Counted from the first letter of the stretch, positions 16,746-26,416 are shown. The stretch: 64,000 nt of DNA from CAWJLE01 sp963843645 (GCA_963843645.1 CAWJLE010000002.1:1-64000), one strand, 5' to 3'. Notes: a model not told the origin generated them from the sequence alone. A program made the numbers and translations.

Positions 16746-17787
16746 ATGACCATGACGCGGCCCACAATCGCAGACATCGTAGCCGCCCGCGCGCGCCTGG
16801 ACCCTTACGTGCCGCGCACCCCGCTTCACTGGTCGCCGATGCTGAGCCAATGGACCGGCGTTCAGGTATACGTAAAGTTTGAGAACCACACGGCCGTGGG
16901 ATCGTTCAAGATCCGCGGCGCGTTGAACAGCATGATGGCCCTCTCGCCGGAGGTGCGGGCGCGCGGGGTCGTGGCCGCCTCGTCCGGGAACCATGGGCAG
17001 GGCGTGGCCTACGCCGGCCGGCTGTTGGGCGCGCCGGTTATCGTCTACGTGCCGGACAACCCCAATCCCGACAAAGTGGCCGCCATGCGGGCGCTGGGGG
17101 CCGAGATTCGCGTCGTGGGACGCGACTTCGACATCAGCAAGGAGGAAGCCATGCGCTGGGCGGAGGAAGAGGACCTCTTCTTCCTCGACGACGGCGGTGA
17201 TTTCGGCCGTGATGGCCGGCGCAGGGACCGTTGCGCTGGAGATCGTGCAGGACCAGCCGGACGTGGCCGCGATCTACGCGCCGGTCGGCAACGGCGCGCT
17301 GGCCGCGGGCGCCGGCATCGTCGTCCGCGCGCAGCCCAACACGCCGCGCGTCGTGGCCGTGCAGGCCGAAGGCGCGCCCAGCATGTACCTGTCCTGGCAG
17401 AGCGGAGCGCCGGTCACGACGGAGTGCGCCAACACCCTGGCCGACGGCCTGGCCACGCGCGTGCCGGTCCCCTTCGCCACCGACATCCTGCACGACGTGG
17501 TCGACGAGTTCGTGCTGGTCAGCGACGAAGAGCTGTGGCGGAGCATCCGCCTGATGTTCGAGGCCACCCACAACGTGGCCGAAGGAGCCGGCGCTGCGGC
17601 GCTGGCGGCGCTGCTGCGCACCAGCCAGAGCTTCCGCGGCCGCAAAGTGGCCCTGATTTTGAGCGGCGGCAACATTACCGCCGATAACCTGACGCGCGCC
17701 CTGAGCGGGGCCGGGCTGCCGCGCCATCCCCTGGGAGACGACCGATGCGGCCCGATGGACGAGCCTTCGACGAGCTACGGCAAGTAA
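16746..17787 (+). pseudogene. Threonine dehydratase/serine racemase-like PLP enzyme (frameshifted)
   Basis: A fold-type II PLP enzyme that deaminates threonine or serine, or racemises serine. The N-terminal part has FENHTAVGSFKIRGALNS (PLP lysine in SFKIRG) and SSGNHGQGVAYA. One extra base near 17205 moves the frame, after which SAVMAGAGTVALEI, a PVGNGALAAG glycine loop and SGGNITADN follow. The last residues run to 17787 and overlap the RNase PH start, so the true stop may have been lost through another indel. The start at ATG 16746 follows GAGGAG. Probably functional in the organism, with a sequence error. Confidence 0.8.
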
Positions 17788-18456
17788 CGCTGACGACGGG
17801 TTACGTTCGCTATCCGGAGGGTTCCGTCCTGATTCAGATGGGCGAGACCCGCGTGCTGTGCAACGTGACCGTGCAGGATGAGGTGCCGCCCTGGCTGCGC
17901 GGCAAGGGCCGGGGCTGGGTGACGGCGGAGTACGCGATGCTGCCGCGGGCCACGCTGACGCGCACCGCGCGGGAGCGTGGCGGGTTCGGCGCGCGCAGCC
18001 AGGAGATTCGCCGGCTGATCGGCCGCGCGCTGCGGGCGTCGGTGGACCTGCAACCAGCTCGGCGAGCGCACGTTCGTCGTCGACTGCGACGTGATCCAGG
18101 CCGACGGCGGCACGCGCACCGCCGCGGTGACCGGCAGCTACGTCGCGCTGGCGCTGGCCCTCCGCCCGCTGCTCCAGGCAGGGCCTGGTCGCGCCGCGGC
18201 GCTCCTGCTCGCCGGTGGCCGCGGTCAGCGTGGGCGGTGGTGGACGGCGAAGGCCGCCTCGACCTGATGCTACGAGGAAGACTCGCGCGCTGAGGTCGAT
18301 TTCAACGTCGTTATGAACGGGCGCGGCGAATACGTCGAGGTCCAGGGCACCGCCGAGGGCCGGCCCTTCCGGCGCAATGCGCTGGACCACCTGCTGACGC
18401 TGGCGGAGAGCGGCATCGCCCAACTGCTGGCCGTTCAGGCGGAGACGCTCCATTGA
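17745..18456 (+). pseudogene. rph: Ribonuclease PH (frameshifted)
   Basis: RNase PH trims tRNA 3' ends by phosphorolysis. The start MRPDGRAFDELRQVTLTTGY is diagnostic, with GKGRGWVTAEYAMLPRATLTR and SQEIRRLIGRALR. Continuation is found in other frames: TFVVDCDVIQADGGTRTAAV, SYVALALALRPLL, then DFNVVMNGRGEYVEVQGTAE and the C-terminal LLTLAESGIAQLL. Four extra single bases explain the breaks (near 18051, 18182, 18231 and 18269). The TGA at 18456 overlaps the next gene's TTG start. Disruption of such a conserved gene by four +1 indels argues for sequencing error. Confidence 0.85.
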
Positions 18457-19912
18457 AACGCGGTGTGGGCGGAGCCCAGATCGTGCTCGCCGTCCTGACC
18501 GTCACTGCGCTCTGCCTGTTCGTGGCGCTGAGCGGCTGGATCGTCTACAGCGTGGCCCGGGACCGCGGCCTGCTGGCCGCCGCTGCCCCTCCGCCGCCGG
18601 CCCTGGCTCCGGTCGGCCCGGCAGCGCCGCTTCCGGTCGCAGCCACTCCGGCCGCCCCAGCCGCGCCGATCACGGTGGCGCCGGCTGCGTCCGCCCCAAC
18701 GCCGACGGCCACGCTGGTCGTGCCGCGCGCGGCGGTCAACGCGCCGGTGCTGCAGCGCGTCCAGAGCAAGATGGTCGACATAAGCGGGATTGACGCCCCG
18801 CCAGCCGGTGGCCCTGCAGTTCCTGACCAACGAAGACCTGCGCGGTCACCTCGCCGCGCTGTATTCCCAGGAGAACCCGGACCGAAAGGTCCTGGTCGAC
18901 CAGCAGCTGTACTCCGAGCTGGGATTCCTGCGGCCGGGCGACGACCTGAACCGCATCTTGCGGGACCTGAATGGGCGCAGCATGAGCGGCTTCTACAGCT
19001 CCGAGGAGAAACAGCTCTACATCGTCAGCGATCGCTGGAACATGTCCGCCTCCGAAGAGATGGCCTTCGCCCACGAGTTCACGCACGCCATGCAGGATCA
19101 GTACTACAACCTGAAGTCGCTGGACGAGCGGGCCAACGACCCGCGACGCGCACCTGGCGAGCCTGGCCCTCATCGAGGGTGACGCGACGCTGGCCATGGC
19201 CCTGTACGCGTTCGGCAACCTGTCCCAGACCGACGTCGACGAGATCGTCTACCAGGCCGCGAGCATCAAGCCCACGCAGATCGACGACATCCCGCCGCCG
19301 CTGGCCCGGATGACGCTGTTTCCGTACGAGGCGGGCCTGCGTTTCGCCCAGTCGCTCTACAAGATCAAGGGCTTCGACGCGATCAACGCGGCATTCGCCG
19401 TGCCGCCGCTGTCGACCGAGCAGATCATGCACATCGAGAAGTACCTGACGCAGCCGGACGTGCCGCAGCCGGTGGCGCTGCCGGCCATGGACGACCTGAT
19501 GGCCGGCTCGTGGACGGAGATCGACCGGGGCACGCTGGGCGAGTTTCTGCTCGGCCTGCACCTGCAGCAGGGCCTGGCCGGCACGAATTCCGGGATCGAT
19601 CCCCAGGCGGCGGTGACCGGCTGGGGCGGCGACACGTATTCGCTGCTGATGGACGGCCAGGGCCGGCGGCTGCTGGTCATGCGCTCGGTGTGGGACACGG
19701 CCGCGGCCGCCCAGCGGTTCTTCGCGGCGTACGCCCGGCTCGCGTCGAAGAACGGACAGCTCGCCCTGCAGCTCGATGAGCCCGGCCGCGTGCGCTGCCA
19801 GTGGCCCGACCGAGAAGTCTACGCCAGCCAGCACGACACCGACGCCCTGGTGATCCTCGCGCCCGACGCCGAGAGCCTGGATCGCGCGCTGCATTGGTTT
19901 CCGGGGTATTGA
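18453..19912 (+). pseudogene. Membrane-anchored putative zinc metallopeptidase (HEFTH), frameshifted
   Basis: The TTG start at 18453 overlaps the rph stop. One N-terminal TM segment (about 10-32) is followed by an Ala/Pro linker. After an extra C near 18803 comes a globular domain with the zinc-site motif HEFTH in FAHEFTHAMQDQYY. After another extra C near 19153 comes LIEGDATLAM, a plausible third-ligand glutamate. The rest of the protein runs to 19912. This layout matches uncharacterised bacterial metallopeptidase-like proteins (DUF6782-like is a guess). About 485 residues when corrected. Confidence 0.65.
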
Positions 19913-19915
19913 TGG

Positions 19916-20018
19916 GGCGGACCCCTCTCCCAGCCTCTCCCCTAAGAGGAGAGAGGAGCCACAGGCGAGGGTCGTTCTCCTCTCTCCTCTTAGGGGAGAG
20001 GCTGGGAGAGGGGTCCGC
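19916..20018. repeat. Long inverted repeat of the CTCTCCC family
   Basis: GCGGACCCCTCTCCCAGCCT... on the left is matched by its reverse complement ending GGGAGAGGGGTCCGCC, with arms of about 40 nt. It ends directly before the ATG at 20021, so the repeat itself supplies the purine-rich stretch upstream of that gene. Confidence 0.9.
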
Positions 20019-20020
20019 CC

Positions 20021-20694
20021 ATGACCCGGAGTGACCTCCGGCGCGGCGGCCTGATCCTCGTTGGGCTGGGCGTGCTCGGGCTGGCGGCGGTGGCCGGCCT
20101 GCGCTATTGGGTGGACGTCACCTACGGCGCCCGCATCTACGAGGACGCGGAGCAGGTGCCGCCGCGGCCGGTGGCCATCGTCTTCGGGGCCGGCGTCACG
20201 CCGTCGGGCCGGCTGAGCCCGATCCTGGCCGACCGCGTGAACGCTGCGCTTTCGGCTGTACCGCGCCGGTCGGGTCAATAAGCTGCTGCTGACCGGCGAC
20301 AATCGCTTCGTGAACTATAACGAGCCGGGCGAGCATGGCCGCCTACCTGCGCGCGATGGGCATGCCGGACGCGGACATGGTCCTCGATTACGCGGGGCGG
20401 CGCACGTACGACAGCTGCTATCGCGCCCGCCACATCTTCGGCGTGGAGCGGGCCGTGCTGGTGACGCAGAACTACCACCTGGACCGCGCGCTGTTCACGT
20501 GCGGCCGACTCGGCCTCGACGTCGTGGGCCTCGCCGCCAGCGGCCGCCGCCCGAACGTCATCTACTGGCTGCGCGAATTGCCGGCGACCGCCGTCGCCTG
20601 GCTGGACGTCAACGTGCGTCATCCCATGCCGGTCATGGGCGACCCAATTTCCGTCGACTGGGGACCGGATCCACAAGGTACGCCGCGCCCGTAG
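20021..20694 (+). pseudogene. DUF218 (SanA/ElyC-like) membrane-anchored protein, frameshifted
   Basis: An N-terminal TM segment (about 8-30) is followed by VAIVFGAGVTPSGRLSPILADRVNAAL, the signature of SanA/YdcF DUF218 proteins. The frame breaks near 20259 (extra T) and 20333 (extra C). Corrected, it continues KLLLTGDN, AAYLRAMGMPDADMVLDYAGRRTYDSC, VLVTQNYHLDRALFTC and a C-terminal hydrophobic part. Family members act in envelope maintenance; the precise reaction is unknown. No clear ribosome site apart from the preceding repeat. Confidence 0.75.
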
Positions 20695-20750
20695 GGGCGA
20701 CCCCGCGTGGTCGTCCGGCCGCGGCCCACCCAACACACAGGAGGTGAATC

Positions 20751-20984
20751 ATGGCAGTCGACCGATTGACCGAAACGATCACCCGCAACCCGTCCGTTCA
20801 CGAGGGACAGCCCTACGTCATCAGCACCGACATCACCGTCGTGCAGGTGCTCGACCTGCTGGCCGACGGCGTCTTCCCCCAGGAGGTCGTGACCGCGAAG
20901 TACTACCCGAACCTGACCCTGGAGCAGGTCTACACCTGCGTCGCCTTCGCCAGCCAGGCCCTCAAGACGATCAAGTGGGCGTAG
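20751..20984 (+). CDS. DUF433 domain protein (VapB-type antitoxin-like)
   Basis: The 77-residue protein matches the small DUF433 helix-turn-helix family, with ITRNPSVHEGQPYVISTDITV, LADGVFPQEVV and YPNLTLEQVYTCVAFASQAL. DUF433 proteins are often antitoxins of PIN toxins. No toxin gene is adjacent here: the next gene starts five bases downstream and is an alcohol dehydrogenase. The ribosome site AGGAGGTGAATC before ATG 20751 is strong. It may regulate something else or be a solitary antitoxin. Confidence 0.8.
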   Translation: MAVDRLTETITRNPSVHEGQPYVISTDITVVQVLDLLADGVFPQEVVTAKYYPNLTLEQVYTCVAFASQALKTIKWA

Positions 20985-20988
20985 CGCG

Positions 20989-22041
20989 ATGACCATGCGA
21001 ACCATGCAAGCGCTGGTGAAGACCAGCCTGGACGCGAAGGCGATGGAGCTGCGGGAGATGCCGGTGCCGGAGCCCGGCCCCGGCGAAGTGCTGCTGAAGG
21101 TCGGCGCGGCGGCGATCTGCGGCAGCGACCTGTCCATGTACCGCGGCACGTTCGACCACCCGATGCAGATCCCGGTGGTCATGGGCCACGAGTTCGGCGG
21201 CACGGTGGACAGCGCTGGGCCACGGCGTGACGGCCTACAGCCGTGGGCGAGCGCGTCGTCTCCGAGACGGCGGCGCGTGTCTGCGGGCACTGCGTCTACT
21301 GCCGGTCGGGCAACTACAACGTTTGCCCCGAGCGCAAGGGCTTCGGCTACGGCGTCGACGGCGCGTTCGCGGACTACGTCAGCGTGCCGGCCCGGCTGCT
21401 GCACCGCATCCCGGACCACCTGCCCTTCACACGGGCGGCGCTGACCGAGCCCGCGGCGGGCGCGCATCACGGCGTGCAGCTCAACCACAGCGTGCGCCCC
21501 GGCGATGCGACGCTGATCATCGGCCCGGGGCCCATCGGCCTGTTCGCGATGCAGTTCGCCCACCTGGCGGGCGCGCAGCCGCTGCTCATCGCCGGCATTG
21601 CGCGCGACCACGAGCGGCTGGAGCTGGCCCTGGAGCTGGGCGCGGACCGCGCGATCGACCTGGATGCGGAAGACGCGCGGGAGATCGTCCGCGGCCATCG
21701 GCGACGGCCTGGGCGTGCAGTACGTCGTCGAGGCGACCGGCGCGCCGGCCGCCCTGGACCTGGCGCTGGACGTCGTCCGGCCGCTGGGGACCATCACGCG
21801 CATCGGCCTGAGCGATCAGCCGCTGCCCTTCGGGCTGAACCGGCTGACCGCCAAGGCGTGACGCTGCAGGGCACCTGGAGCCACAACTACGCCGATTGGG
21901 AGCGCGTCCTGGACCTCATGGGCACCGGGCGGCTCCAGGTCGAGCCGATGGTGAGCCGGGTGTATCCGCTGGCCGAGTGGCGGCAGGCGTTCGAGGAGGC
22001 CGCCGCCGGGCCGCGTCGTCAAGGCCGTGCTGGAGCCATAG
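20989..22041 (+). pseudogene. Zinc-dependent alcohol dehydrogenase family (frameshifted)
   Basis: Medium-chain dehydrogenase of the sorbitol/threonine-dehydrogenase type. CGSDLSMYRG and GHEFGGTV (catalytic zinc ligands) are followed after indels by CGHCVYCRSGNYNVCPERK (structural zinc cysteines), then IIGPGPIGLFAMQFAHLAGA (Rossmann loop) and VEATGAPAALDLALDVVRPLG. The C-terminus is WSHNYADWERVLDLM and KAVLEP, ending at TAG 22041. Breaks: extra bases near 21223, 21241, 21695 and 22013, and one missing base near 21857. Corrected length about 349 residues. The substrate is not predictable. Confidence 0.8.
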
Positions 22042-22062
22042 GGAACCCGCGTCTTCAGTGGT

Positions 22063-22127
22063 CTGTAGGGGCGACCCGGTGTGGTCGCCCACGGCCTGGG
22101 CGACCACACCGGGGTCGCCCCTACGCG
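22063..22127. repeat. GTAGGGGCGACC hairpin repeat
   Basis: GTAGGGGCGACCCGGTGTGG and TCGCCCA are matched by the reverse complement across a five-base centre, ending CGCCCCTAC. The family recurs at 20690-20720, 59367-59399 and 60475-60589. Confidence 0.9.
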
Positions 22128-22160
22128 CGGCGGGCGGGGTCAGGAATTGCCTGCGTGCGC

Positions 22161-22189
22161 TTGCCTTTTTGGGGGACGTCTGCTACAAT
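22161..22189 (+). promoter_or_regulatory. Predicted sigma-70-type promoter of apt
   Basis: TTGCCT (22161-22166), a 17-nt spacer and TACAAT (22184-22189) lie about 70 nt upstream of the APRT start. Confidence 0.6.
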
Positions 22190-22257
22190 CGCACACGCTT
22201 GTTCCAGACCCACAAGCTGACGCGATGGGATGCGTGGCACAGGAGGACAGGACCGAG

Positions 22258-22771
22258 ATGGACCTTGCAACCATGATTTGGGACGTGCCGGACTTTCCGG
22301 TGAAGGGCGTGCTGTTCAAAGACATTACCACCCTGATTCGTGACGCGGACGCCTTCCGGGAGGCCGTCGACCGGATGGCCGAGCGGTTCCAGGGCCGGCC
22401 GATCGACGCGGTGGTTGCCATCGAATCGAGAGGCTTCGTGTTCGGCGCGCCGATCGCCTACAAGCTGGGGGCCGGCTTCATCCCCGTCCGCAAGCCGTGC
22501 AAGCTGCCCGCGGAAACCATTCCGGCAGGAGTATTCTCTCGAATATGGAACCAACGTCCTGGAGATGCACAAGGACGCCATCCGCCCGGGCCAGAATATC
22601 CTGATCGTGGATGACCTGCTGGCGACCGGCGGCTCCGCCAATGCCACCATCCACCTGGTCGAGGAGCTGGGCGGCGAGGTGGTCGGCCTGGCGTTCCTGG
22701 TCGAGTTGCTGTTCCTCCACGGCAAGGAGAAGCTGCAGAGCTACGACGTGTTCTCCGTGCTGCAGTACTGA
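22258..22771 (+). pseudogene. apt: Adenine phosphoribosyltransferase (one frameshift)
   Basis: It converts adenine and PRPP to AMP. The N-terminus has IWDVPDFPVKGVLFKDITTL and VVAIESRGFVFGAPIAYKLG. The PRPP-binding loop is ILIVDDLLATGGSANATIHL, followed by FLVELLFLHGKEKL. A single extra C near 22522 separates the two halves: AETI before it, then QEYSLEYGTNVLEMHKDAI in the next frame. Corrected length is about 170 residues, normal for the family. The start at ATG 22258 follows AGGAGGACAGG. The gene is probably intact in the organism. Confidence 0.88.
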
Positions 22772-22786
22772 GCGCGGAAAGAACAG

Positions 22787-22906
22787 TCATCACAAAGGAC
22801 ACAAAGAAACACAAAGAACGGCGAAAGAGGTCTTGACTTCTTTGTGTTTTCCTTGTGTCCTTTGTGATAAGAAAGACTTCCGAAGTTTCTAAAACTTCGG
22901 AAGTCT
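22787..22906. repeat. CACAAAGGACAC hairpin and ACTTCCGAAGT hairpin
   Basis: TCACAAAGGACACAA on the left pairs with TTGTGTCCTTTGTGA on the right (to about 22870). A perfect AGACTTCCGAAGTTT stem-loop (22874-22906) follows. They lie between the convergent ends of apt and the downstream metallopeptidase and may terminate both. Confidence 0.85.
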
Positions 22907-22916
22907 CGTTCACGAC

Positions 22917-23609
22917 TTAATCCCGGCGGCGCATGCCGGAGAGCAAGAAGCCGTAGTACAGCAGCGTGGAGAGCGCCTGCGCCAGCGCCGCCCAATAGGT
23001 CAGCGCGGCGGCGTTGAGCACGCTCTTGGCCCCGGCCATCTCGCGGCCGTCCACCAGGGTGGCGCTCTGCAGCATCTGCAGCGCGCGGTGGCTCGCGTTC
23101 AGCTCCACGGGCAGCGTGACGGCGGTGAAGACCACGGCGGCGGCGAAGGCGATCAGGCCGATCTGCGCCACGGCGATGCTGTTCAGCAGCATGCCGACGA
23201 TGAACAATATCGGCCCGGCCCACGAGCCGATATTGGTGATGGGCACCAACCCCGAGCGCAGCCGCATCGGCATGTAGCCCTGGTAGTCCTGGACCGCGTG
23301 GCCCACCTCGTGCGCCACGATGCCCATCGACGCGACCGAGCGGCCGTTCGCCACGCCGGCCGATAGGCGCAGCGTCTTGGAACGCGGATCGTAATGATCG
23401 GTCAGGTTGCCGGGCACGCCCTCGATGTTGACGCTGCCCAGGCCGGCCTGATCCAGCAGCGTACGGGCCGTCTGCACGCCGGTCATTCCGCGCGCGTTGG
23501 GCTCCTGCCCGTACTTGCGATAGGCCCACTGCACCTTCCACTGCGCGTAGAACGCCAGGAGCAGCGCCGGCAGCGCAAAGACGAAGTACATCGGGTCAAA
23601 GTAAAACAT
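22917..23609 (-). CDS. Membrane zinc metallopeptidase, YugP/DUF-type (peptidase family PF04298)
   Basis: The 230-residue protein has an N-terminal TM segment (about 5-25), the zinc site HEVGH in GIVAHEVGHAVQDYQGY, and three or four further hydrophobic segments (about 125-170 and 200-225). It closely follows the YugP-like family, with NARGMTGVQTARTLLDQAGL and LELNASHRALQML-type sequence (here VELNASHRALQML). It probably cleaves proteins in or at the membrane; substrates are unknown. The start at ATG 23609 follows GGAGGTTTCCC. Confidence 0.88.
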   Translation of the reverse strand: MFYFDPMYFVFALPALLLAFYAQWKVQWAYRKYGQEPNARGMTGVQTARTLLDQAGLGSVNIEGVPGNLTDHYDPRSKTLRLSAGVANGRSVASMGIVAHEVGHAVQDYQGYMPMRLRSGLVPITNIGSWAGPILFIVGMLLNSIAVAQIGLIAFAAAVVFTAVTLPVELNASHRALQMLQSATLVDGREMAGAKSVLNAAALTYWAALAQALSTLLYYGFLLSGMRRRD

Positions 23610-23785
23610 GGGAAACCTCCGTATGATCTCTCAACATCAGCTTGCGCGGCCGGCACCCGCCGGTCGACTTTTTTGTCGCTGATTATTCCTGATTATACCC
23701 ATCAATTGTCTATTTTTCAATAGAATGGGGCAAGATGTCACCTTGTCGTCCGCTCCGTGTCAGGTGGGCGCCCTGGTCTGTTCAT

Positions 23786-23814
23786 TTGTGCGCAAACGAT
23801 ACGTGCATTATAAT
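23786..23814 (+). promoter_or_regulatory. Predicted promoter for the cysteine-rich protein gene
   Basis: TTGTGC (23786-23791), a 17-nt spacer and a perfect TATAAT (23809-23814) lie about 125 nt upstream of ATG 23940. The rest of 23610-23939 shows no gene. Confidence 0.55.
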
Positions 23815-23939
23815 ATTCCTCGTGACAGCGACAATCTTCTTGGGTGGGCGACGGCAGCCGTTCCCTCAGCCCATCCTCTTGCCCGTGGGCAAGCCCGCAG
23901 CTCGGACGTTTGTCCGTCATTTGACGATCGGAGGTCTGT

Positions 23940-24170
23940 ATGACGGAGTGTGAGTACCTGGAGAATTGCCCCATCTTCGCGCGGTTCCGCTTGCAGGGCA
24001 GCAAGAACTACTGGATCGAGATGTATTGCGCCGGCGCCAGGCAGAATCAGTGCGCGCGAAAGGTGCTCAGAAAGCAGGGCATCCAGCCATCGCTCACGCT
24101 TTTGCCCAGCGGCCAGGACCTGGACGCGGACATCGCGCCCCCGGCCAATACCAGCAAGGCCGGAGTGTAG
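23940..24170 (+). CDS. Small cysteine-rich protein of unknown function
   Basis: The 76-residue protein has four cysteines in an N-terminal pattern (TECEYLENCPIF, then MYCAG and NQCARK), and a disordered tail. Spacing C-x5-C, then C-x7-C, looks like a metal- or Fe-S-binding site. Similar short proteins occur in many anaerobic bacteria, but I cannot name a family. The start follows GATCGGAGGTCTGT and a good promoter, so it is a real single-gene unit. Confidence 0.7.
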   Translation: MTECEYLENCPIFARFRLQGSKNYWIEMYCAGARQNQCARKVLRKQGIQPSLTLLPSGQDLDADIAPPANTSKAGV

Positions 24171-24226
24171 GCCGGTTGCCCTGTTCCAAGCATCGTGCCG
24201 CAGACCCTGAGGCGCGGCGCACAATG

Positions 24227-24250
24227 AAAAAGCCCTCGTTTGAGGGCTTT
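24227..24250 (-). terminator. Rho-independent terminator
   Basis: AAAGCCCTC / GAGGGCTTT, a 9-bp stem with a 4-nt loop. On the minus strand it is followed by TTTTTC, so it ends the minus-strand gene at 24293-24565. It could also stop readthrough from the plus-strand gene. Confidence 0.8.
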
Positions 24251-24292
24251 GAACGTTAGGCTCAATCAGGGGCCGCCGCAAGAGCGGCCGAC

Positions 24293-24565
24293 TCAGTCGG
24301 CCTGGCTCATACCGGACGCCAGGCACGCGAACAGCGCCAACACGACCGAGATGGCCGACACGGCCAGAAACGCCGCCGCCAGCCCCCAGCCCCAGCCATA
24401 CCAACGCCCCACCGTCGTGCCGGTCAGCACGACGCACAGCGCCAGCAGCAGCATGACCGCCCGGACCGGAAAACCCGCTCCCACGTCGATTGGATCCTCG
24501 TACTGCGGCTGAACGCCCGGTATCGGTTCGTGGCACAACACGCGCGGCCTCGACCTTCCAGCCAT
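24293..24565 (-). CDS. Small two-TM membrane protein
   Basis: The 90-residue protein has a short hydrophilic N-terminus and two hydrophobic helices (about 35-53 and 60-82, ALCVVLTGTT and AAAFLAVSAISVVLALFACLA). The start at ATG 24565 follows GGAGGTCGC; longer upstream readings have no ribosome site. No family recognised. A terminator follows at 24227-24250. Confidence 0.65.
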   Translation of the reverse strand: MAGRSRPRVLCHEPIPGVQPQYEDPIDVGAGFPVRAVMLLLALCVVLTGTTVGRWYGWGWGLAAAFLAVSAISVVLALFACLASGMSQAD

Positions 24566-24746
24566 CGCGACCTCCTCGATCCGCGCGATGCGAAACTCAG
24601 CATACGCGCCCGTTACCAATGGACTATCTCTATAATAGAGCATGCAGCTATGCGATGCAATAGGAAATAGGTACTGTCTTGCCGTGCTCGGAAGTATACT
24701 ATAGGTAAACGCAAGGTGCAAATCGTAGGCCCCGTCGCGGTTTTGG

Positions 24747-24780
24747 GCGAGTCCGGGTCTACGACTTATGTCATTCTGAG
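24747..24780. repeat. Left outer arm of hairpin repeat split by IS110 copy B
   Basis: 34 nt ending TCATTCTGAG. They pair with 26530-26563 with one mismatch. The inner arms are 26420-26461 and about 26488-26529. Confidence 0.85.
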
Positions 24781-24856
24781 CTGCAATATGGTCCGCGGCG
24801 GACCACTGATTGGGCAAGAAACAGACGCGCGGGCGGTGAGGTGTATAATGGGGGGC

Positions 24857-25023
24857 GAGTTCAGACAGTTAAGACCGGCGCCTCATTGGTGCGCACGAGC
24901 CCGACTCTGAGCTTGGTTCCGACTATTAGTGACTCATTGATTGGTGGCGTAGACCCCGGTTAGTAGCATTCCGAGTTCGTACGAGATAGTCGGGTCTGGA
25001 CTCTGTGCAGCGAGATATTTAAC
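24857..25023 (+). ncRNA. Predicted IS110 bridge RNA, copy B
   Basis: TATAAT at 24844-24849 precedes about 167 nt that are nearly identical to the copy A leader, including the CCGACTAT/ATAGTCGG stem and the TTAGTAG and CATTCCGAG segments (24960-24975). Ends are estimated. Confidence 0.55.
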
Positions 25024-25042
25024 CTAGAGTAGAGGTGAGTCC

Positions 25043-26416
25043 ATGAGTCAGAAGACCAGTCGTCGCCCCCGCGTGGCGCCCGCCCCCGTGTTGGAACAGT
25101 TGAATCTCGATGCCGCCGGGCTGGATATCGGCGCCAGCAAGATCTACGCCTGTGTGCCAGGGGACCGGACCGACCAGCCGATTCGGGTGTTTCGCACGTA
25201 TACGGCCAGCCTGCATGAGTTAGCCGATTGGCTGGCCCAATGTGGGATCAAAACCGTGGCGATGGAATCGACGGGCGTGTATTGGATCGCGGTGTACAAC
25301 ATCCTGGAAGCGCGTGGCTTCGAAGTCTATCTGGTCAATGCCCGCCACCTCAAGAACGTGCCGGGGCGCAAGTCGGATGTATCGGATTGCGAGTGGTTGC
25401 AGCAACTGCACAGTCACGGCTTGTTGCGGGCCTCGTTTCAGCCACCGGCCGAGATCTGTGCGTTGCGGACCCTGGCGCGCCAGCGCGATAGCCTTATCAA
25501 GTCGCAGGCGAGCCATATTCAGCACATGCAGAAAGCGTTGCAAGTGATGAACGTCAAACTGAGCGAGGTCGTGTCGGACATCACGGGCCTGACCGGGCAG
25601 CGCATCATCCGGGCCATCCTGGCGGGCGAGCACGAGCCCGGCCGCTTGGCGCAGTTGCGTGACCCGAAGTGTGCCAAGAGCGAGGCGGAGTTCGCCCTGG
25701 CGCTGGCCGGCACCTACCAGTCCGAGCAGGTGTTCGTCCTGCAGCAAGCTGTGGCGCAATACGATTTCTTCCAGGGCCAACTGCAGGAGTGTGATGCGCA
25801 ACTGGAGGCCGTGTACGCCCAACTGCCACCGGCCACGCCGGGCGCCAACTGCCCGCCCCCAGCGGCCCGAACGACCAAACGGCGCAAAAACCAAGCTCAC
25901 TTTGATCTGTCGGGCCACCTGTATCAGCTGACCGGCGTGGACCTGACGGCCATTGATGGCCTGGGGGCCTTAACCGTCCACACGATCATCTCCGAAGTGG
26001 GGGTCGACCTGACCAAATGGGAGACGGCCAAACACTTCACGTCCTGGCTCGGCCTGGCGCCGTGTCCGGAGAAATCGGCCGGCCAGGTCCTCCATACGGG
26101 CACCAAGAAGACCGACAACCGGGCCAATCAGGCCTTCCGCCTGGCCGCGCAGAGTGTGAGCCGCAGCCAGTCGTCGATCGGGGCCTGTTACCGCCGCTGG
26201 CGCGCCCGCGTTGGTGCCGCCGAAGCCATCACTGCCACGGCGCACAAATTGGCCCGCATCTTCTACAAACTGCTCAAGGATCACGTGCCCTACAAGGATC
26301 CGGGCCCAGACGACTACGACCGCAAACACCGGGCCCGCACCATTCGCAACTTAGAACGCAAGGCCAGCGCCGTGGGTATGCGCGTGGTACCGATCGACGT
26401 ACCTCTTGTTTCTTAG
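25043..26416 (+). CDS. IS110-family transposase, copy B
   Basis: The 457-residue DEDD transposase is identical to copy A except for Lys instead of Glu at residue 33 (GASKIYAC). All catalytic acidic residues and the C-terminal Transposase_20 domain are intact, so it should be active. The stop lies two bases before the right core dinucleotide. Confidence 0.95.
   Translation: MSQKTSRRPRVAPAPVLEQLNLDAAGLDIGASKIYACVPGDRTDQPIRVFRTYTASLHELADWLAQCGIKTVAMESTGVYWIAVYNILEARGFEVYLVNARHLKNVPGRKSDVSDCEWLQQLHSHGLLRASFQPPAEICALRTLARQRDSLIKSQASHIQHMQKALQVMNVKLSEVVSDITGLTGQRIIRAILAGEHEPGRLAQLRDPKCAKSEAEFALALAGTYQSEQVFVLQQAVAQYDFFQGQLQECDAQLEAVYAQLPPATPGANCPPPAARTTKRRKNQAHFDLSGHLYQLTGVDLTAIDGLGALTVHTIISEVGVDLTKWETAKHFTSWLGLAPCPEKSAGQVLHTGTKKTDNRANQAFRLAAQSVSRSQSSIGACYRRWRARVGAAEAITATAHKLARIFYKLLKDHVPYKDPGPDDYDRKHRARTIRNLERKASAVGMRVVPIDVPLVS

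Noticed and set aside
23969..24259. Alternative frames over the small cysteine-rich gene
   Set aside because: Only the frame starting at 23940 has a ribosome site and cysteine pattern; the others run into the terminator hairpin.
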